DNA of 64,000 nucleotides. It comes from Pseudomonas sp. Root562 (GTDB lineage Bacteria; Pseudomonadota; Gammaproteobacteria; Pseudomonadales; Pseudomonadaceae). The notes under the pieces were generated by a model that saw only the letters and a program-made list of their open reading frames with translations, was not told where the DNA came from and did no database searches. The stretch lies in the NCBI RefSeq assembly GCF_001427125.1, contig NZ_LMGK01000022.1:365760-429759 (forward strand). The letters are read 5' to 3'. This document shows positions 41,716 to 50,082 of the stretch, in pieces (position 1 is the first letter of the stretch; each line of letters starts with the position of its first letter). The position numbers and the translations under genes are program-made.

Positions 41716-43553
41716 AAGCCATCAGCGCCCTGCTCTTGCAGGCCAGCGCCCTGCTGTTCGCCGGGCTGGCCAGCGCCGCCCCGCAACATGCCCTGACCCT
41801 GTACAACGAACCGCCGAAATACCCGGCCGATTTCAAACACTTTGACTACGTCAATCCGGATGCTCCCAAGGGCGGCAAATTTCGCCAGGCCGGGTTCGGC
41901 GGCTTTGACAGCCTCAACCCGTTCATCAGCAAAGGCGTGTCGGCCAACGACATCGACCTGATCTACGACACCCTGGCCAAGCAGAGCCTTGACGAGCCCT
42001 TCACCGAGTACGGCCTGATCGCGGCCAGGATCGAGAAGGCTCCGGACAACGACTGGGTGCGCTTCTATCTGCGGCCCGAAGCGCGCTTCCACGACGGCCA
42101 TCCGGTGCGTGCCGAAGACGTCGTGTTCAGCTTCCAGACGCTGATCAAGGATGGCGCGCCGATGTACCGCGGCTACTACAACGACGTCGCCGATGTGGTT
42201 GCCGAAGACCCGCTGACCGTGCTGTTCAAATTCAAGCACAGCAACAATCGCGAACTGCCATTGATCCTCGGCCAGTTGCCGGTGCTGCCCAAGCATTGGT
42301 GGGCCACCCGCGACTTCAACAAAGGCAACCTCGAAGTGCCGCTGGGCAGCGGTCCGTACAAAGTCAGCGAGGTGAAGGCCGGACGTTCGGTGCGCTATGA
42401 GCGGGTCAAGGATTATTGGGGCAAGGACCTGCCGGTGAATCGCGGCTTCTACAATTTCGATGTCATGACCACCGACTATTACCGTGACAACACCGTGGCG
42501 CTCGAAGCGCTCAAGGCCGGGCAGTTCGATTACTGGCTGGAAATGACCGCGAAGAACTGGGCCAACGCCTACAACATTGCGGCTGTCACCGAGGGTCGCT
42601 TGATCAAGGAACAGATCCCCAACGGCAACCCCACCGGCATGCAAGGCTTCGTCTTCAACTTGCGCCGACCGGTGTTCCAGGACGTGCGTGTGCGCCAGGC
42701 CCTGACGCTGTTGCTGGACTTCGAATGGACCAACAAGCAGCTGTTCAACGGCGCCTACGCGCGCACTCGAAGTTATTTCGAGAATTCGGAAATGGCTGCC
42801 ACCGGCCTTCCGGACGCCGATCAACTGGCGATCCTCGATCCGTTTCGCGGCAAGATTCCCGAGCAGGTGTTCAGTGAAGCATTCCAGAACCCGGTCACCG
42901 ACGGCAGCGGCATGATCCGCACCCAGCAACGCAAGGCCTATCAACTGCTGCAAGAGGCCGGCTGGCGTATCGTCGATGACAAAATGGTCGATGCCACCGG
43001 CAAACCGGTAAGTATCGAATTCCTGCTGGCGCAGACCGAGTTCGAACGGGTTTTACTGCCGTTCAAACGCAACCTCAGCGACCTGGGCATCGAGCTGGTG
43101 ATTCGCCGGGTCGACGTCTCACAGTACGTCAACCGCGTGCGCTCGCGGGATTTCGACATGGTCGTCGGCAGCTTCCCGCAGTCCAACTCGCCGGGCAACG
43201 AACAGCGTGAGTTCTGGATGACCGCAGCTGCCGACAAACCTGGCAGCCGCAACTCCATGGGCCTGAAAGATCCAGTGGTGGATCAGTTGGTGGAGCAATT
43301 GATCAACGCTGATTCGCGCAAAAGCCTGGTGGCCCATGCCCGGGCACTGGACCGAGTGCTGCAATGGGGCTATTACGTCATTCCCAACTGGCACATCAAA
43401 ACCTGGCGCGTGGCGTACTGGAATCACATTGGTCACCCGAAGGTCTCGCCCAAATACGACATCGGCATCAATACCTGGTGGATCAAGCCCGATGCCAAAC
43501 CGGCCATAGAAATCGAAACCAAATTGCAAGCCGACCCTGCAGGCATGGAGTAA
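41712..43553 (+). CDS. yejA: periplasmic peptide-binding protein 2 of YejABEF-type ABC importer
   Basis: 613 residues. Signal peptide LLLQASALLFAGLASAA, then PKGGKFRQAGFGGFDSLNPF and the same RVKDYWGKDLPVNRG segment as in the preceding gene, so the two arose by duplication; outside these blocks they differ clearly. It delivers oligopeptides to YejBE. The start overlaps the previous stop and yejB follows four bases after the stop, so all five genes form one operon. Confidence 0.9.
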   Translation: MKAISALLLQASALLFAGLASAAPQHALTLYNEPPKYPADFKHFDYVNPDAPKGGKFRQAGFGGFDSLNPFISKGVSANDIDLIYDTLAKQSLDEPFTEYGLIAARIEKAPDNDWVRFYLRPEARFHDGHPVRAEDVVFSFQTLIKDGAPMYRGYYNDVADVVAEDPLTVLFKFKHSNNRELPLILGQLPVLPKHWWATRDFNKGNLEVPLGSGPYKVSEVKAGRSVRYERVKDYWGKDLPVNRGFYNFDVMTTDYYRDNTVALEALKAGQFDYWLEMTAKNWANAYNIAAVTEGRLIKEQIPNGNPTGMQGFVFNLRRPVFQDVRVRQALTLLLDFEWTNKQLFNGAYARTRSYFENSEMAATGLPDADQLAILDPFRGKIPEQVFSEAFQNPVTDGSGMIRTQQRKAYQLLQEAGWRIVDDKMVDATGKPVSIEFLLAQTEFERVLLPFKRNLSDLGIELVIRRVDVSQYVNRVRSRDFDMVVGSFPQSNSPGNEQREFWMTAAADKPGSRNSMGLKDPVVDQLVEQLINADSRKSLVAHARALDRVLQWGYYVIPNWHIKTWRVAYWNHIGHPKVSPKYDIGINTWWIKPDAKPAIEIETKLQADPAGME

Positions 43554-43557
43554 TCAG

Positions 43558-44631
43558 ATGCTGGCGTATATTTTTCGGCGACTGCTGCTGATCATTCCGA
43601 CCCTGTTCGGCATTTTGCTGATCAACTTCGTGATCATCCAGGCCGCCCCCGGCGGGCCGGTGGAACAGATGATCGCCAAGCTCGAAGGCTTCGAAGGCGC
43701 CACCAGCCGCATTGCCGGCGGCGGTGCCGAGGTGTCGGTGGCCGGGTCCGCCTATCGCGGTGCCCAGGGCCTGGACCCGGCGCTGATCAAGGAAATCGAG
43801 CACATGTACGGCTTCGACAAATCGGCGCCGGAACGCTTGTGGATCATGGTCAAGAACTACGCATCACTGGATTTCGGCGACAGCTTTTTCCGCGATGCCA
43901 AGGTCATCGACCTGATCAAGGAAAAGCTGCCAGTGTCGATCTCGCTGGGACTGTGGAGCACGCTGATCATGTACCTGGTGTCGATCCCCCTGGGGATCGC
44001 CAAAGCCACGCGACATGGCAGCCACTTCGATGTCTGGACCAGTTCGCTGATCATTGTCGGCTATGCGATTCCGGCGTTCCTGTTCGCCATCCTGCTGATC
44101 GTGGTGTTTGCTGGCGGCAGTTATCTGGATTGGTTCCCTTTGCGTGGGCTGACCTCGAACAACTTTGATGAACTGAGCACGGGCGGCAAGATTCTTGACT
44201 ACTTCTGGCACTTGGCGCTTCCCGTGACCGCGCTGGTGATCGGCAACTTCGCGACCATGACCCTGCTGACCAAAAACAGCTTTCTCGACGAAATCAACAA
44301 GCAGTATGTGGTCACCGCCAAAGCCAAGGGCCTGACCCGACACCGCGTGCTCTACGGCCACGTATTCCGCAACGCCATGCTGTTGGTGATCGCCGGATTC
44401 CCGTCGGCATTCATCGGGATTTTCTTCACTGGCTCGCTGCTGGTCGAAGTGATCTTCTCCCTCGACGGCCTCGGCCTGATGAGTTTCGAAGCAGCGATCA
44501 ACCGCGATTACCCGGTGGTGTTCGGCACGCTGTTCATCTTCACCCTGCTGGGGCTGGTGGTGAAACTGATCGGTGACCTCACCTATACCTTTGTCGATCC
44601 GCGCATCGACTTCGAAAGCCGGGAGCATTGA
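43558..44631 (+). CDS. yejB: oligopeptide ABC permease YejB
   Basis: 357 residues, inner-membrane permease with six helices and a larger periplasmic insertion after the first (QAAPGGPVEQM, a DppB-family signature). The EAA loop is near YVVTAKAKGLTRHRVLYGHVFRNAM and contacts the ATPase. The length and order match YejB. It pairs with YejE, whose gene begins one base after the stop. Confidence 0.94.
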   Translation: MLAYIFRRLLLIIPTLFGILLINFVIIQAAPGGPVEQMIAKLEGFEGATSRIAGGGAEVSVAGSAYRGAQGLDPALIKEIEHMYGFDKSAPERLWIMVKNYASLDFGDSFFRDAKVIDLIKEKLPVSISLGLWSTLIMYLVSIPLGIAKATRHGSHFDVWTSSLIIVGYAIPAFLFAILLIVVFAGGSYLDWFPLRGLTSNNFDELSTGGKILDYFWHLALPVTALVIGNFATMTLLTKNSFLDEINKQYVVTAKAKGLTRHRVLYGHVFRNAMLLVIAGFPSAFIGIFFTGSLLVEVIFSLDGLGLMSFEAAINRDYPVVFGTLFIFTLLGLVVKLIGDLTYTFVDPRIDFESREH

Positions 44632-44632
44632 G

Positions 44633-45652
44633 ATGAACCTGTCCCCTCTCAACCGCCGCCGCTTCGAACTGTTCAAGGCCAACAAGCGCGGATGGTGGTC
44701 GCTGTGGCTGTTCCTGATCCTGTTCGGCGCCAGCCTGGGCGCCGAGCTGATCGCCAACGACAAGCCGCTGGTGGTGCATTACGACAACGGTTGGTACTTC
44801 CCGGCGCTCAAGCGGTACCCGGAGACCACCTTCGGCGGCGAATTCCCACTGGAAGCCAACTACAAGAGCCCGTATATCCGCGAGCTGCTCAAGGCCAAGG
44901 ACGCCTGGGTGTTATGGGCGCCGATCCCGTTCAGCTACCAAAGCATCAACTACGACCTGAAAGTCCCGGCACCGGCACCGCCCTCGGCGGACAACCTGCT
45001 GGGCACCGACGATCAGGGCCGCGATGTACTGGCACGAGTGATCTACGGGTTCCGTGTCTCGGTGCTGTTCGCCCTGACACTGACACTGCTGAGTTCGATC
45101 ATCGGCGTGGTCGCCGGGGCGTTGCAGGGGTTTTATGGCGGCTGGGTCGATCTGGCCGGACAGCGGTTCCTGGAGATCTGGTCCGGGTTGCCGGTGCTGT
45201 ATCTGCTGATCATCCTCGCCAGTTTCGTCCAGCCCAACTTCTGGTGGCTGCTGGGGATCATGCTGCTGTTTTCCTGGATGAGTCTGGTGGACGTGGTGCG
45301 CGCCGAGTTCCTGCGTGGGCGTAACCTGGAATACGTGCGTGCGGCGCGGGCGCTGGGCATGCAGAATGGCGCGATCATGTTTCGCCATATCCTGCCCAAT
45401 GCCATGGTTTCGACCATGACCTTCATGCCGTTCATCCTGACCGGCGCCATCGGTACGCTGACCGCCCTGGATTTCCTCGGGTTCGGCTTGCCGGCCGGCA
45501 GTCCGTCACTGGGTGAGCTGGTGGCCCAGGGGAAATCCAACCTGCAGGCGCCGTGGCTGGGCATGAGCGCGTTTGCGGTGCTGGCGTTGATGTTGAGTTT
45601 GCTGGTGTTTATCGGCGAGTCCGCTCGCGATGCCTTCGACCCGAGGAAGTGA
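44633..45652 (+). CDS. yejE: oligopeptide ABC permease YejE
   Basis: 339 residues. Six-helix permease with the typical N-terminal RRRFELFKANKRGWWSLWLFL, the conserved LLGTDDQGRDVLARVIYG and the EAA motif region EYVRAARALGMQNGAIMFRHILPNA. The start at 44633 follows the yejB stop directly; the earlier frame start is not supported. It forms the channel with YejB and binds YejF. Confidence 0.94.
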   Translation: MNLSPLNRRRFELFKANKRGWWSLWLFLILFGASLGAELIANDKPLVVHYDNGWYFPALKRYPETTFGGEFPLEANYKSPYIRELLKAKDAWVLWAPIPFSYQSINYDLKVPAPAPPSADNLLGTDDQGRDVLARVIYGFRVSVLFALTLTLLSSIIGVVAGALQGFYGGWVDLAGQRFLEIWSGLPVLYLLIILASFVQPNFWWLLGIMLLFSWMSLVDVVRAEFLRGRNLEYVRAARALGMQNGAIMFRHILPNAMVSTMTFMPFILTGAIGTLTALDFLGFGLPAGSPSLGELVAQGKSNLQAPWLGMSAFAVLALMLSLLVFIGESARDAFDPRK

Positions 45653-45653
45653 A

Positions 45654-47264
45654 ATGAATCAGGACAATCTGATCGAAGTGCGCGACCTCGCCGTCGAATT
45701 CGTTGTCGGTGACAACAGTCAGCGTGTGGTTGAAGGCGTCAGTTTCGACATCAAGCGTGGCGAAACCCTGGCTTTGGTCGGTGAAAGCGGCTCCGGCAAG
45801 TCAGTGACTGCGCACTCGATCCTGCGCCTGCTGCCCTACCCGCTCGCCCGGCATCCATCCGGCACCATCGAGTATGCCGGCCAGAACTTGCTGGACCTGA
45901 AGGAAAAAACCATTCGCCACATCCGCGGCAACCGTATCGCAATGATCTTCCAGGAGCCGATGACCTCGCTCAACCCGCTGCACTCGATCGAGAAGCAGAT
46001 CAACGAGGTGCTGGGCATCCACAAGGGCCTGACCGGCAAGATCGCGACCCGGCGTACCCTGGAGTTGCTGGAGATGGTTGGCATTCCCGAGCCGCACAAG
46101 CGCCTCAAAGCCCTGCCCCATGAGTTGTCCGGTGGCCAAAGGCAGCGAGTGATGATCGCCATGGCGCTGGCCAACGAGCCGGAGCTACTGATCGCCGACG
46201 AACCGACTACCGCGCTGGACGTGACCGTTCAGCTGAAAATCCTCGAGTTGCTCAAGGAATTGCAGGCACGCCTGGGCATGGCATTGCTGCTGATCAGCCA
46301 TGATTTGAACCTTGTGAAAAGAATTGCGCACCGCGTATGTGTCATGCAGCGCGGTTGCATCGTCGAACAGGCATCGTGCGAAGAGTTGTTCCGCGCGCCG
46401 CAGCATCCGTACACTCGGATTTTGCTGGCAGCGGAGCCGAGCGGGACGCCGGCAACCAATGAAATAGGCCCGCCGATGCTCACGGTCGAGGACTTGAAGG
46501 TCTGGTTCCCGATCAAGAAAGGCCTGCTCAAGCGCACGGTGGATTACGTAAAAGCGGTGGACGGGATCAATTTCAGCCTGCCCCAGGGCCAGACCCTGGG
46601 GATTGTGGGGGAAAGCGGGTCCGGCAAGTCGACGTTGGGGCTGGCGATTTTGCGGTTGATCGGCAGTACAGGCGCGATCCGTTTTGAAGGCAAACAGCTA
46701 GACTGCCTGACGCAGCAACAAGTCAGGCCGCTGCGTCGAGAGATGCAGGTGGTGTTCCAGGACCCGTTTGGTAGCCTGAGCCCACGGATGTGCGTGAGCC
46801 AGATCGTTGGCGAAGGCTTGCGGATCCACAAGATCGGCACCGAAGCCGAACAGGAACAAGCGATTATTGCGGCACTCAAGGAGGTAGGCCTGGATCCGGA
46901 AACCCGGAACCGCTACCCCCACGAATTTTCCGGTGGGCAACGGCAGAGAATCGCCATTGCCCGGGCATTGGTGCTAAAACCGGCGTTGATTTTGCTGGAC
47001 GAGCCGACTTCGGCCCTCGACCGCACCGTACAGCGCCAAGTGGTGGAGCTTTTGCGCTCACTGCAAAGCAAGTACAACCTGACGTATCTGTTTATCAGCC
47101 ATGACCTGGCTGTCGTCAAAGCGCTGAGCCACCAACTGATGGTGGTCAAGCATGGCCAAGTGGTCGAACAGGGAGACGCGCAAAGCATTTTTGCCGCCCC
47201 CCAACATCCGTATACACAGCAGTTGCTGGAAGCCGCTTTTTTGGCACCAGCCACTGCGCAATAA
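45654..47264 (+). CDS. yejF: dual ABC ATPase YejF
   Basis: 536 residues with two full ATPase modules in one chain. Walker A GESGSGKS occurs in both, signatures LSGGQRQRVMIAMAL and FSGGQRQRIAIARAL, and Walker B LLIADEPTTALD and LILLDEPTSALD. Each module has an oligopeptide-family C-terminal extension (HPYTRILL, HPYTQQLL). It powers the peptide importer. It starts one base after yejE ends. Confidence 0.95.
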   Translation: MNQDNLIEVRDLAVEFVVGDNSQRVVEGVSFDIKRGETLALVGESGSGKSVTAHSILRLLPYPLARHPSGTIEYAGQNLLDLKEKTIRHIRGNRIAMIFQEPMTSLNPLHSIEKQINEVLGIHKGLTGKIATRRTLELLEMVGIPEPHKRLKALPHELSGGQRQRVMIAMALANEPELLIADEPTTALDVTVQLKILELLKELQARLGMALLLISHDLNLVKRIAHRVCVMQRGCIVEQASCEELFRAPQHPYTRILLAAEPSGTPATNEIGPPMLTVEDLKVWFPIKKGLLKRTVDYVKAVDGINFSLPQGQTLGIVGESGSGKSTLGLAILRLIGSTGAIRFEGKQLDCLTQQQVRPLRREMQVVFQDPFGSLSPRMCVSQIVGEGLRIHKIGTEAEQEQAIIAALKEVGLDPETRNRYPHEFSGGQRQRIAIARALVLKPALILLDEPTSALDRTVQRQVVELLRSLQSKYNLTYLFISHDLAVVKALSHQLMVVKHGQVVEQGDAQSIFAAPQHPYTQQLLEAAFLAPATAQ

Positions 47265-47284
47265 CCTGAAAAGAGGAGCAACAC

Positions 47285-48079
47285 ATGGGTTTTCTCGCCG
47301 GTAAGCGCGTACTGATCGTCGGTGTCGCCAGCAAGCTGTCCATCGCATCCGGCATCGCTGCCGCCATGCATCGCGAGGGCGCTGAGCTTGCCTTCACTTA
47401 TCAGAACGACAAACTCAAGGGTCGTGTCGAAGAGTTCGCACAAGGCTGGGGTTCGAGCCCGGAGCTGTGCTTCCCGTGCGACGTGGCCAGCGATGCCGAA
47501 ATCGCCAAGGTCTTCGAAGAGCTGAGCAAGAAGTGGGACGGCCTGGACTGCATCGTGCACTCTGTCGGCTTTGCCCCGGGCGACCAACTGGACGGCGACT
47601 TCACCGAAGCCACCACCCGTGAAGGTTTCCGCATCGCTCACGACATCAGCGCCTACAGCTTCGTAGCCCTGGCCAAGGCCGGTCGCGAAATGATGAAAGG
47701 CCGCAACGGCAGCCTGTTGACCCTGTCGTACCTGGGTGCCGAGCGCACCATGCCGAACTACAACGTGATGGGCATGGCCAAGGCTTCCCTGGAAGCTGGT
47801 GTGCGTTACCTGGCCGGTTCCCTGGGCCCGGACGGCACCCGCGTCAACTGCGTATCGGCTGGCCCGATCCGCACCCTCGCCGCTTCCGGCATCAAGAACT
47901 TCCGCAAGATGCTGGCTGCCAACGAAGCGCAAACCCCGCTGCGTCGCAACGTCACCATCGAAGAAGTCGGCAACGCCGGCGCCTTCCTGTGCTCCGACCT
48001 GGCGTCGGGCATCAGCGGTGAAATCATGTACGTCGACGGCGGCTTCAACACCACCGCGATGGGCAACATCGAAGAGTGA
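47285..48079 (+). CDS. fabI: enoyl-[acyl-carrier-protein] reductase (NADH), FabI
   Basis: 264 residues. Reduces trans-2-enoyl-ACP in fatty acid synthesis and is the target of triclosan. A Rossmann start with GVASKLSIASGIA, SVGFAPGDQL, LTLSYLGAERTMPNYNVMGMAKASL (the catalytic Tyr and Lys, Y-x6-K) and the C-terminal ISGEIMYVDGG identify it as FabI. GAGGAG precedes the ATG. The gap to yejF is only 20 bases; readthrough from the importer operon is possible. A strong terminator follows. Confidence 0.96.
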   Translation: MGFLAGKRVLIVGVASKLSIASGIAAAMHREGAELAFTYQNDKLKGRVEEFAQGWGSSPELCFPCDVASDAEIAKVFEELSKKWDGLDCIVHSVGFAPGDQLDGDFTEATTREGFRIAHDISAYSFVALAKAGREMMKGRNGSLLTLSYLGAERTMPNYNVMGMAKASLEAGVRYLAGSLGPDGTRVNCVSAGPIRTLAASGIKNFRKMLAANEAQTPLRRNVTIEEVGNAGAFLCSDLASGISGEIMYVDGGFNTTAMGNIEE

Positions 48080-48091
48080 TCTTCGCTTAGC

Positions 48092-48125
48092 CCCAAAAAA
48101 CCCGCCTGTTTCGGCGGGTTTTTTA
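48092..48125 (+). terminator. rho-independent terminator of fabI
   Basis: Stem AACCCGCC/GGCGGGTT with loop TGTTTC, preceded by six A residues and followed by a run of T residues, about 20 bases after the fabI stop. Confidence 0.95.
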
Positions 48126-48157
48126 TTGGCTGGGATGTTCAGGAAACAACGCAACCC

Positions 48158-48215
48158 CCTGTAGGAGCGAGCCTGCTCGCGATGGACGTCAACGATAACG
48201 CGCCTTGCCTGAAGA
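48158..48215. repeat. REP arm with extended tail
   Basis: CCTGTAGGAGCGAGCCTGCTC then GCGATGGACGTCAACGATAACGCGC; the tail matches that of the element at 52946-52992, so the repeat is longer than a minimal REP. Confidence 0.85.
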
Positions 48216-48297
48216 GCTCGTCGCAACAACTATCGTCTTTTAATCGATATACACATGGCTAAACTCAACTCAACTTCCCATGACCGAGACTAGCCCG

Positions 48298-48723
48298 ATG
48301 CAACTATCCCCCTTTCACTTGGCCATCCCCGTTTACGACTTGGCCGCCGCGCGGCACTTTTATGGTGCGGTATTTGGCCTGGAAGAAGGTCGCTCCAGCG
48401 ATCATTGGGTCGATTTCAACTTTTTCGGCCACCAACTGGTGATACACCTGGCACCGAAAAATGCCTCACAAGAAGCCGCTCATACCAATGCCGTTGACGG
48501 GCATGACGTACCGGTGCCGCATTTCGGTGTGGTGCTGGGGATGGCGGAATGGGAGGCGCTGGCTGAGCGTTTGCAGTCCCTGGGTACGCGATTCGTGATT
48601 GAGCCGGGGATTCGCTTTCAAGGGTTGGTGGGTGAACAGGCGACGATGTTTTTGTTCGATCCATGCGGGAATGCGCTGGAATTCAAGGCGTTCAAGGATA
48701 TCGGGCAGTTATTTGCCAAATAA
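48298..48723 (+). CDS. VOC-family (glyoxalase/dioxygenase-like) protein
   Basis: 141 residues. Two beta-alpha-beta-beta-beta units of the vicinal oxygen chelate fold are visible, starting with FHLAIPVYDLAAARHFYGAVFGLEEG and ending with FLFDPCGNALEFKAF. Likely metal ligands are His near residue 4, Glu/His in the middle (HFGVV) and Glu near the end. Substrate is unknown. The ATG at 48298 is chosen because the family usually begins close to this motif; the frame starts six codons earlier. Confidence 0.82.
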   Translation: MQLSPFHLAIPVYDLAAARHFYGAVFGLEEGRSSDHWVDFNFFGHQLVIHLAPKNASQEAAHTNAVDGHDVPVPHFGVVLGMAEWEALAERLQSLGTRFVIEPGIRFQGLVGEQATMFLFDPCGNALEFKAFKDIGQLFAK

Positions 48724-48738
48724 GCGCTGACTGTAAAG

Positions 48739-48825
48739 GCCTCATCGCGAGCAGGCTCGCTCCCACAGGGGATTTGTGAACACCGCTGATCAAACTGTGG
48801 GAGCGAGCCTGCTCGCGATGAGGCC
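48739..48825. repeat. REP/BIME palindrome pair
   Basis: Left arm GGCCTCATCGCGAGCAGGCTC plus CGCTCCCACAG, right arm its exact inverse, with about 25 bases between; nearly symmetrical over 87 bases. Confidence 0.92.
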
Positions 48826-48843
48826 AGCCAATTCAGCACAAAA

Positions 48844-49425
48844 CTAGCGGCCCAATACCGCTTGCGCCTCAGCCAAAAGCTCTTCCACCGAGCCATGCAC
48901 GGTGGGGTCGAATTCGATCTGTCCGATGCTGAACCTGATGTCATAGCCACGATGCACCGTGGCGTTGCGCTCATCGAGCATTTCCTCAAGCCGCGCCTTG
49001 ATCGCCGCGGGATCCACGCTGCCGGAACCGGTCAACAACGCGACAAAGGTTGCGCCTTCCAGTCGGCCGATCACATCGTTTTCCCTGAAGCCGATGCGCA
49101 ACACATCGGCAAAGGTTTTCAAGGCATCGTCGCCCTCGGCATGCCCGAACAGGTAGTTGATACGCTTGAAATCATCGAGGTTGAAGAACAGCAGCGTCGC
49201 TGGCCGTTCCAGTTGAGCGCAGGCATCCAGCCCCATTTGGGCCAAGGCCAAAAAGCCATGGCGATTAGACAACAGCGTCAGCTCATCCATGCTAGCCATC
49301 TGCACGCCCGTCAGCTCCTGTTCAGCCTTGCGGGCCAGGTCGCGCAACATTTCGCGCTCCTGTGCGGGCGTGCGCAGAGGGTCTGCGCAGACGCTTTTCT
49401 TGTGTGGCTTGCCTGAAATCAGCAT
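48844..49425 (-). CDS. degenerate GGDEF-domain protein, probable c-di-GMP receptor
   Basis: 193 residues. A short helical N-terminus with a cysteine is followed by a GGDEF fold (NLDDFKRINYLFGHAEGDDALKTFADVL). The active-site loop is EGATF in place of GGDEF and the Asp/Asn position after IN is Tyr, so synthase activity is unlikely. The inhibitory-site RxxD (Arg114-Glu-Asn-Asp117) is intact just before it, the pattern of c-di-GMP binding proteins such as PelD. There is no sensor domain. The start at 49425 has GGAG six bases upstream. It stands alone between REP elements. Confidence 0.82.
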   Translation of the reverse strand: MLISGKPHKKSVCADPLRTPAQEREMLRDLARKAEQELTGVQMASMDELTLLSNRHGFLALAQMGLDACAQLERPATLLFFNLDDFKRINYLFGHAEGDDALKTFADVLRIGFRENDVIGRLEGATFVALLTGSGSVDPAAIKARLEEMLDERNATVHRGYDIRFSIGQIEFDPTVHGSVEELLAEAQAVLGR

Positions 49426-49499
49426 CACATACTCCATTGGCGGGTATGTTCTTTAGAGCCCTGGATATCGGGTTTGACTCCCTGTTTAAAAGCCGTTGG

Positions 49500-50081
49500 T
49501 CAGCTACCCGTCACCGGACACGGCCCACCGGCCTCCGTCCAGAGCTTGAATTGCGCGACGAAAACATCGTGCGCTACCGGCACCGGGGCGCGATTGCCGC
49601 CAGGATTCCAGCCCCATAGCACCAGCTTGTCTTCGCTGACATGTTTGAGCAGCGCGGCGAAATCACGGTCGCCATTGCTCCCGCGGTCTTTGATCATGGC
49701 GCACAGCTTGTCAGGTGGCAGGCCGATCCAGGCCATCTTGTGCGCCGCTGGCGGCAGGCTCCAGTGCGGCGCTCCCGGTGGTGCGTTGGGACCGTAACTG
49801 GCCGGGGGATTGGCTTCGGCATGGCAGCTGGCGCAAGGCAACCCGGCCGCCCCCTTGCCGTCCAGGCCTCGCACCACATTCATCGCGTGGGGTGTTCCGG
49901 CATCGAATTGCAACGGCGCATCGCCGGAAATGTGGCAGTTCTGGCAACGTGGGCTCTGGAAGACTTGTTGCACGGTGTCGAAGGCTTTCAATGCCGCCTT
50001 GTCCTCGGCAAATAGCTCCGTCGCATAAACAAAAAGACCCAGCAACAACACCGAGCCGAGCAACCAATGGTGTCGTTTCAT
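49500..50081 (-). CDS. periplasmic c-type cytochrome, likely electron acceptor for the molybdenum hydroxylase
   Basis: 193 residues with a signal peptide or anchor (WLLGSVLLLGLFVYATELFA) and two haem c sites, CQNCH and CASCH. It is the third gene after the small and large molybdenum hydroxylase subunits, with its ATG two bases past the large-subunit stop. It probably takes electrons from that enzyme and passes them to the respiratory chain. The second cytochrome site lacks obvious distal ligands in the short sequence; Met and His residues are available in several places. Confidence 0.85.
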   Translation of the reverse strand: MKRHHWLLGSVLLLGLFVYATELFAEDKAALKAFDTVQQVFQSPRCQNCHISGDAPLQFDAGTPHAMNVVRGLDGKGAAGLPCASCHAEANPPASYGPNAPPGAPHWSLPPAAHKMAWIGLPPDKLCAMIKDRGSNGDRDFAALLKHVSEDKLVLWGWNPGGNRAPVPVAHDVFVAQFKLWTEAGGPCPVTGS

Positions 50082-50082
50082 C

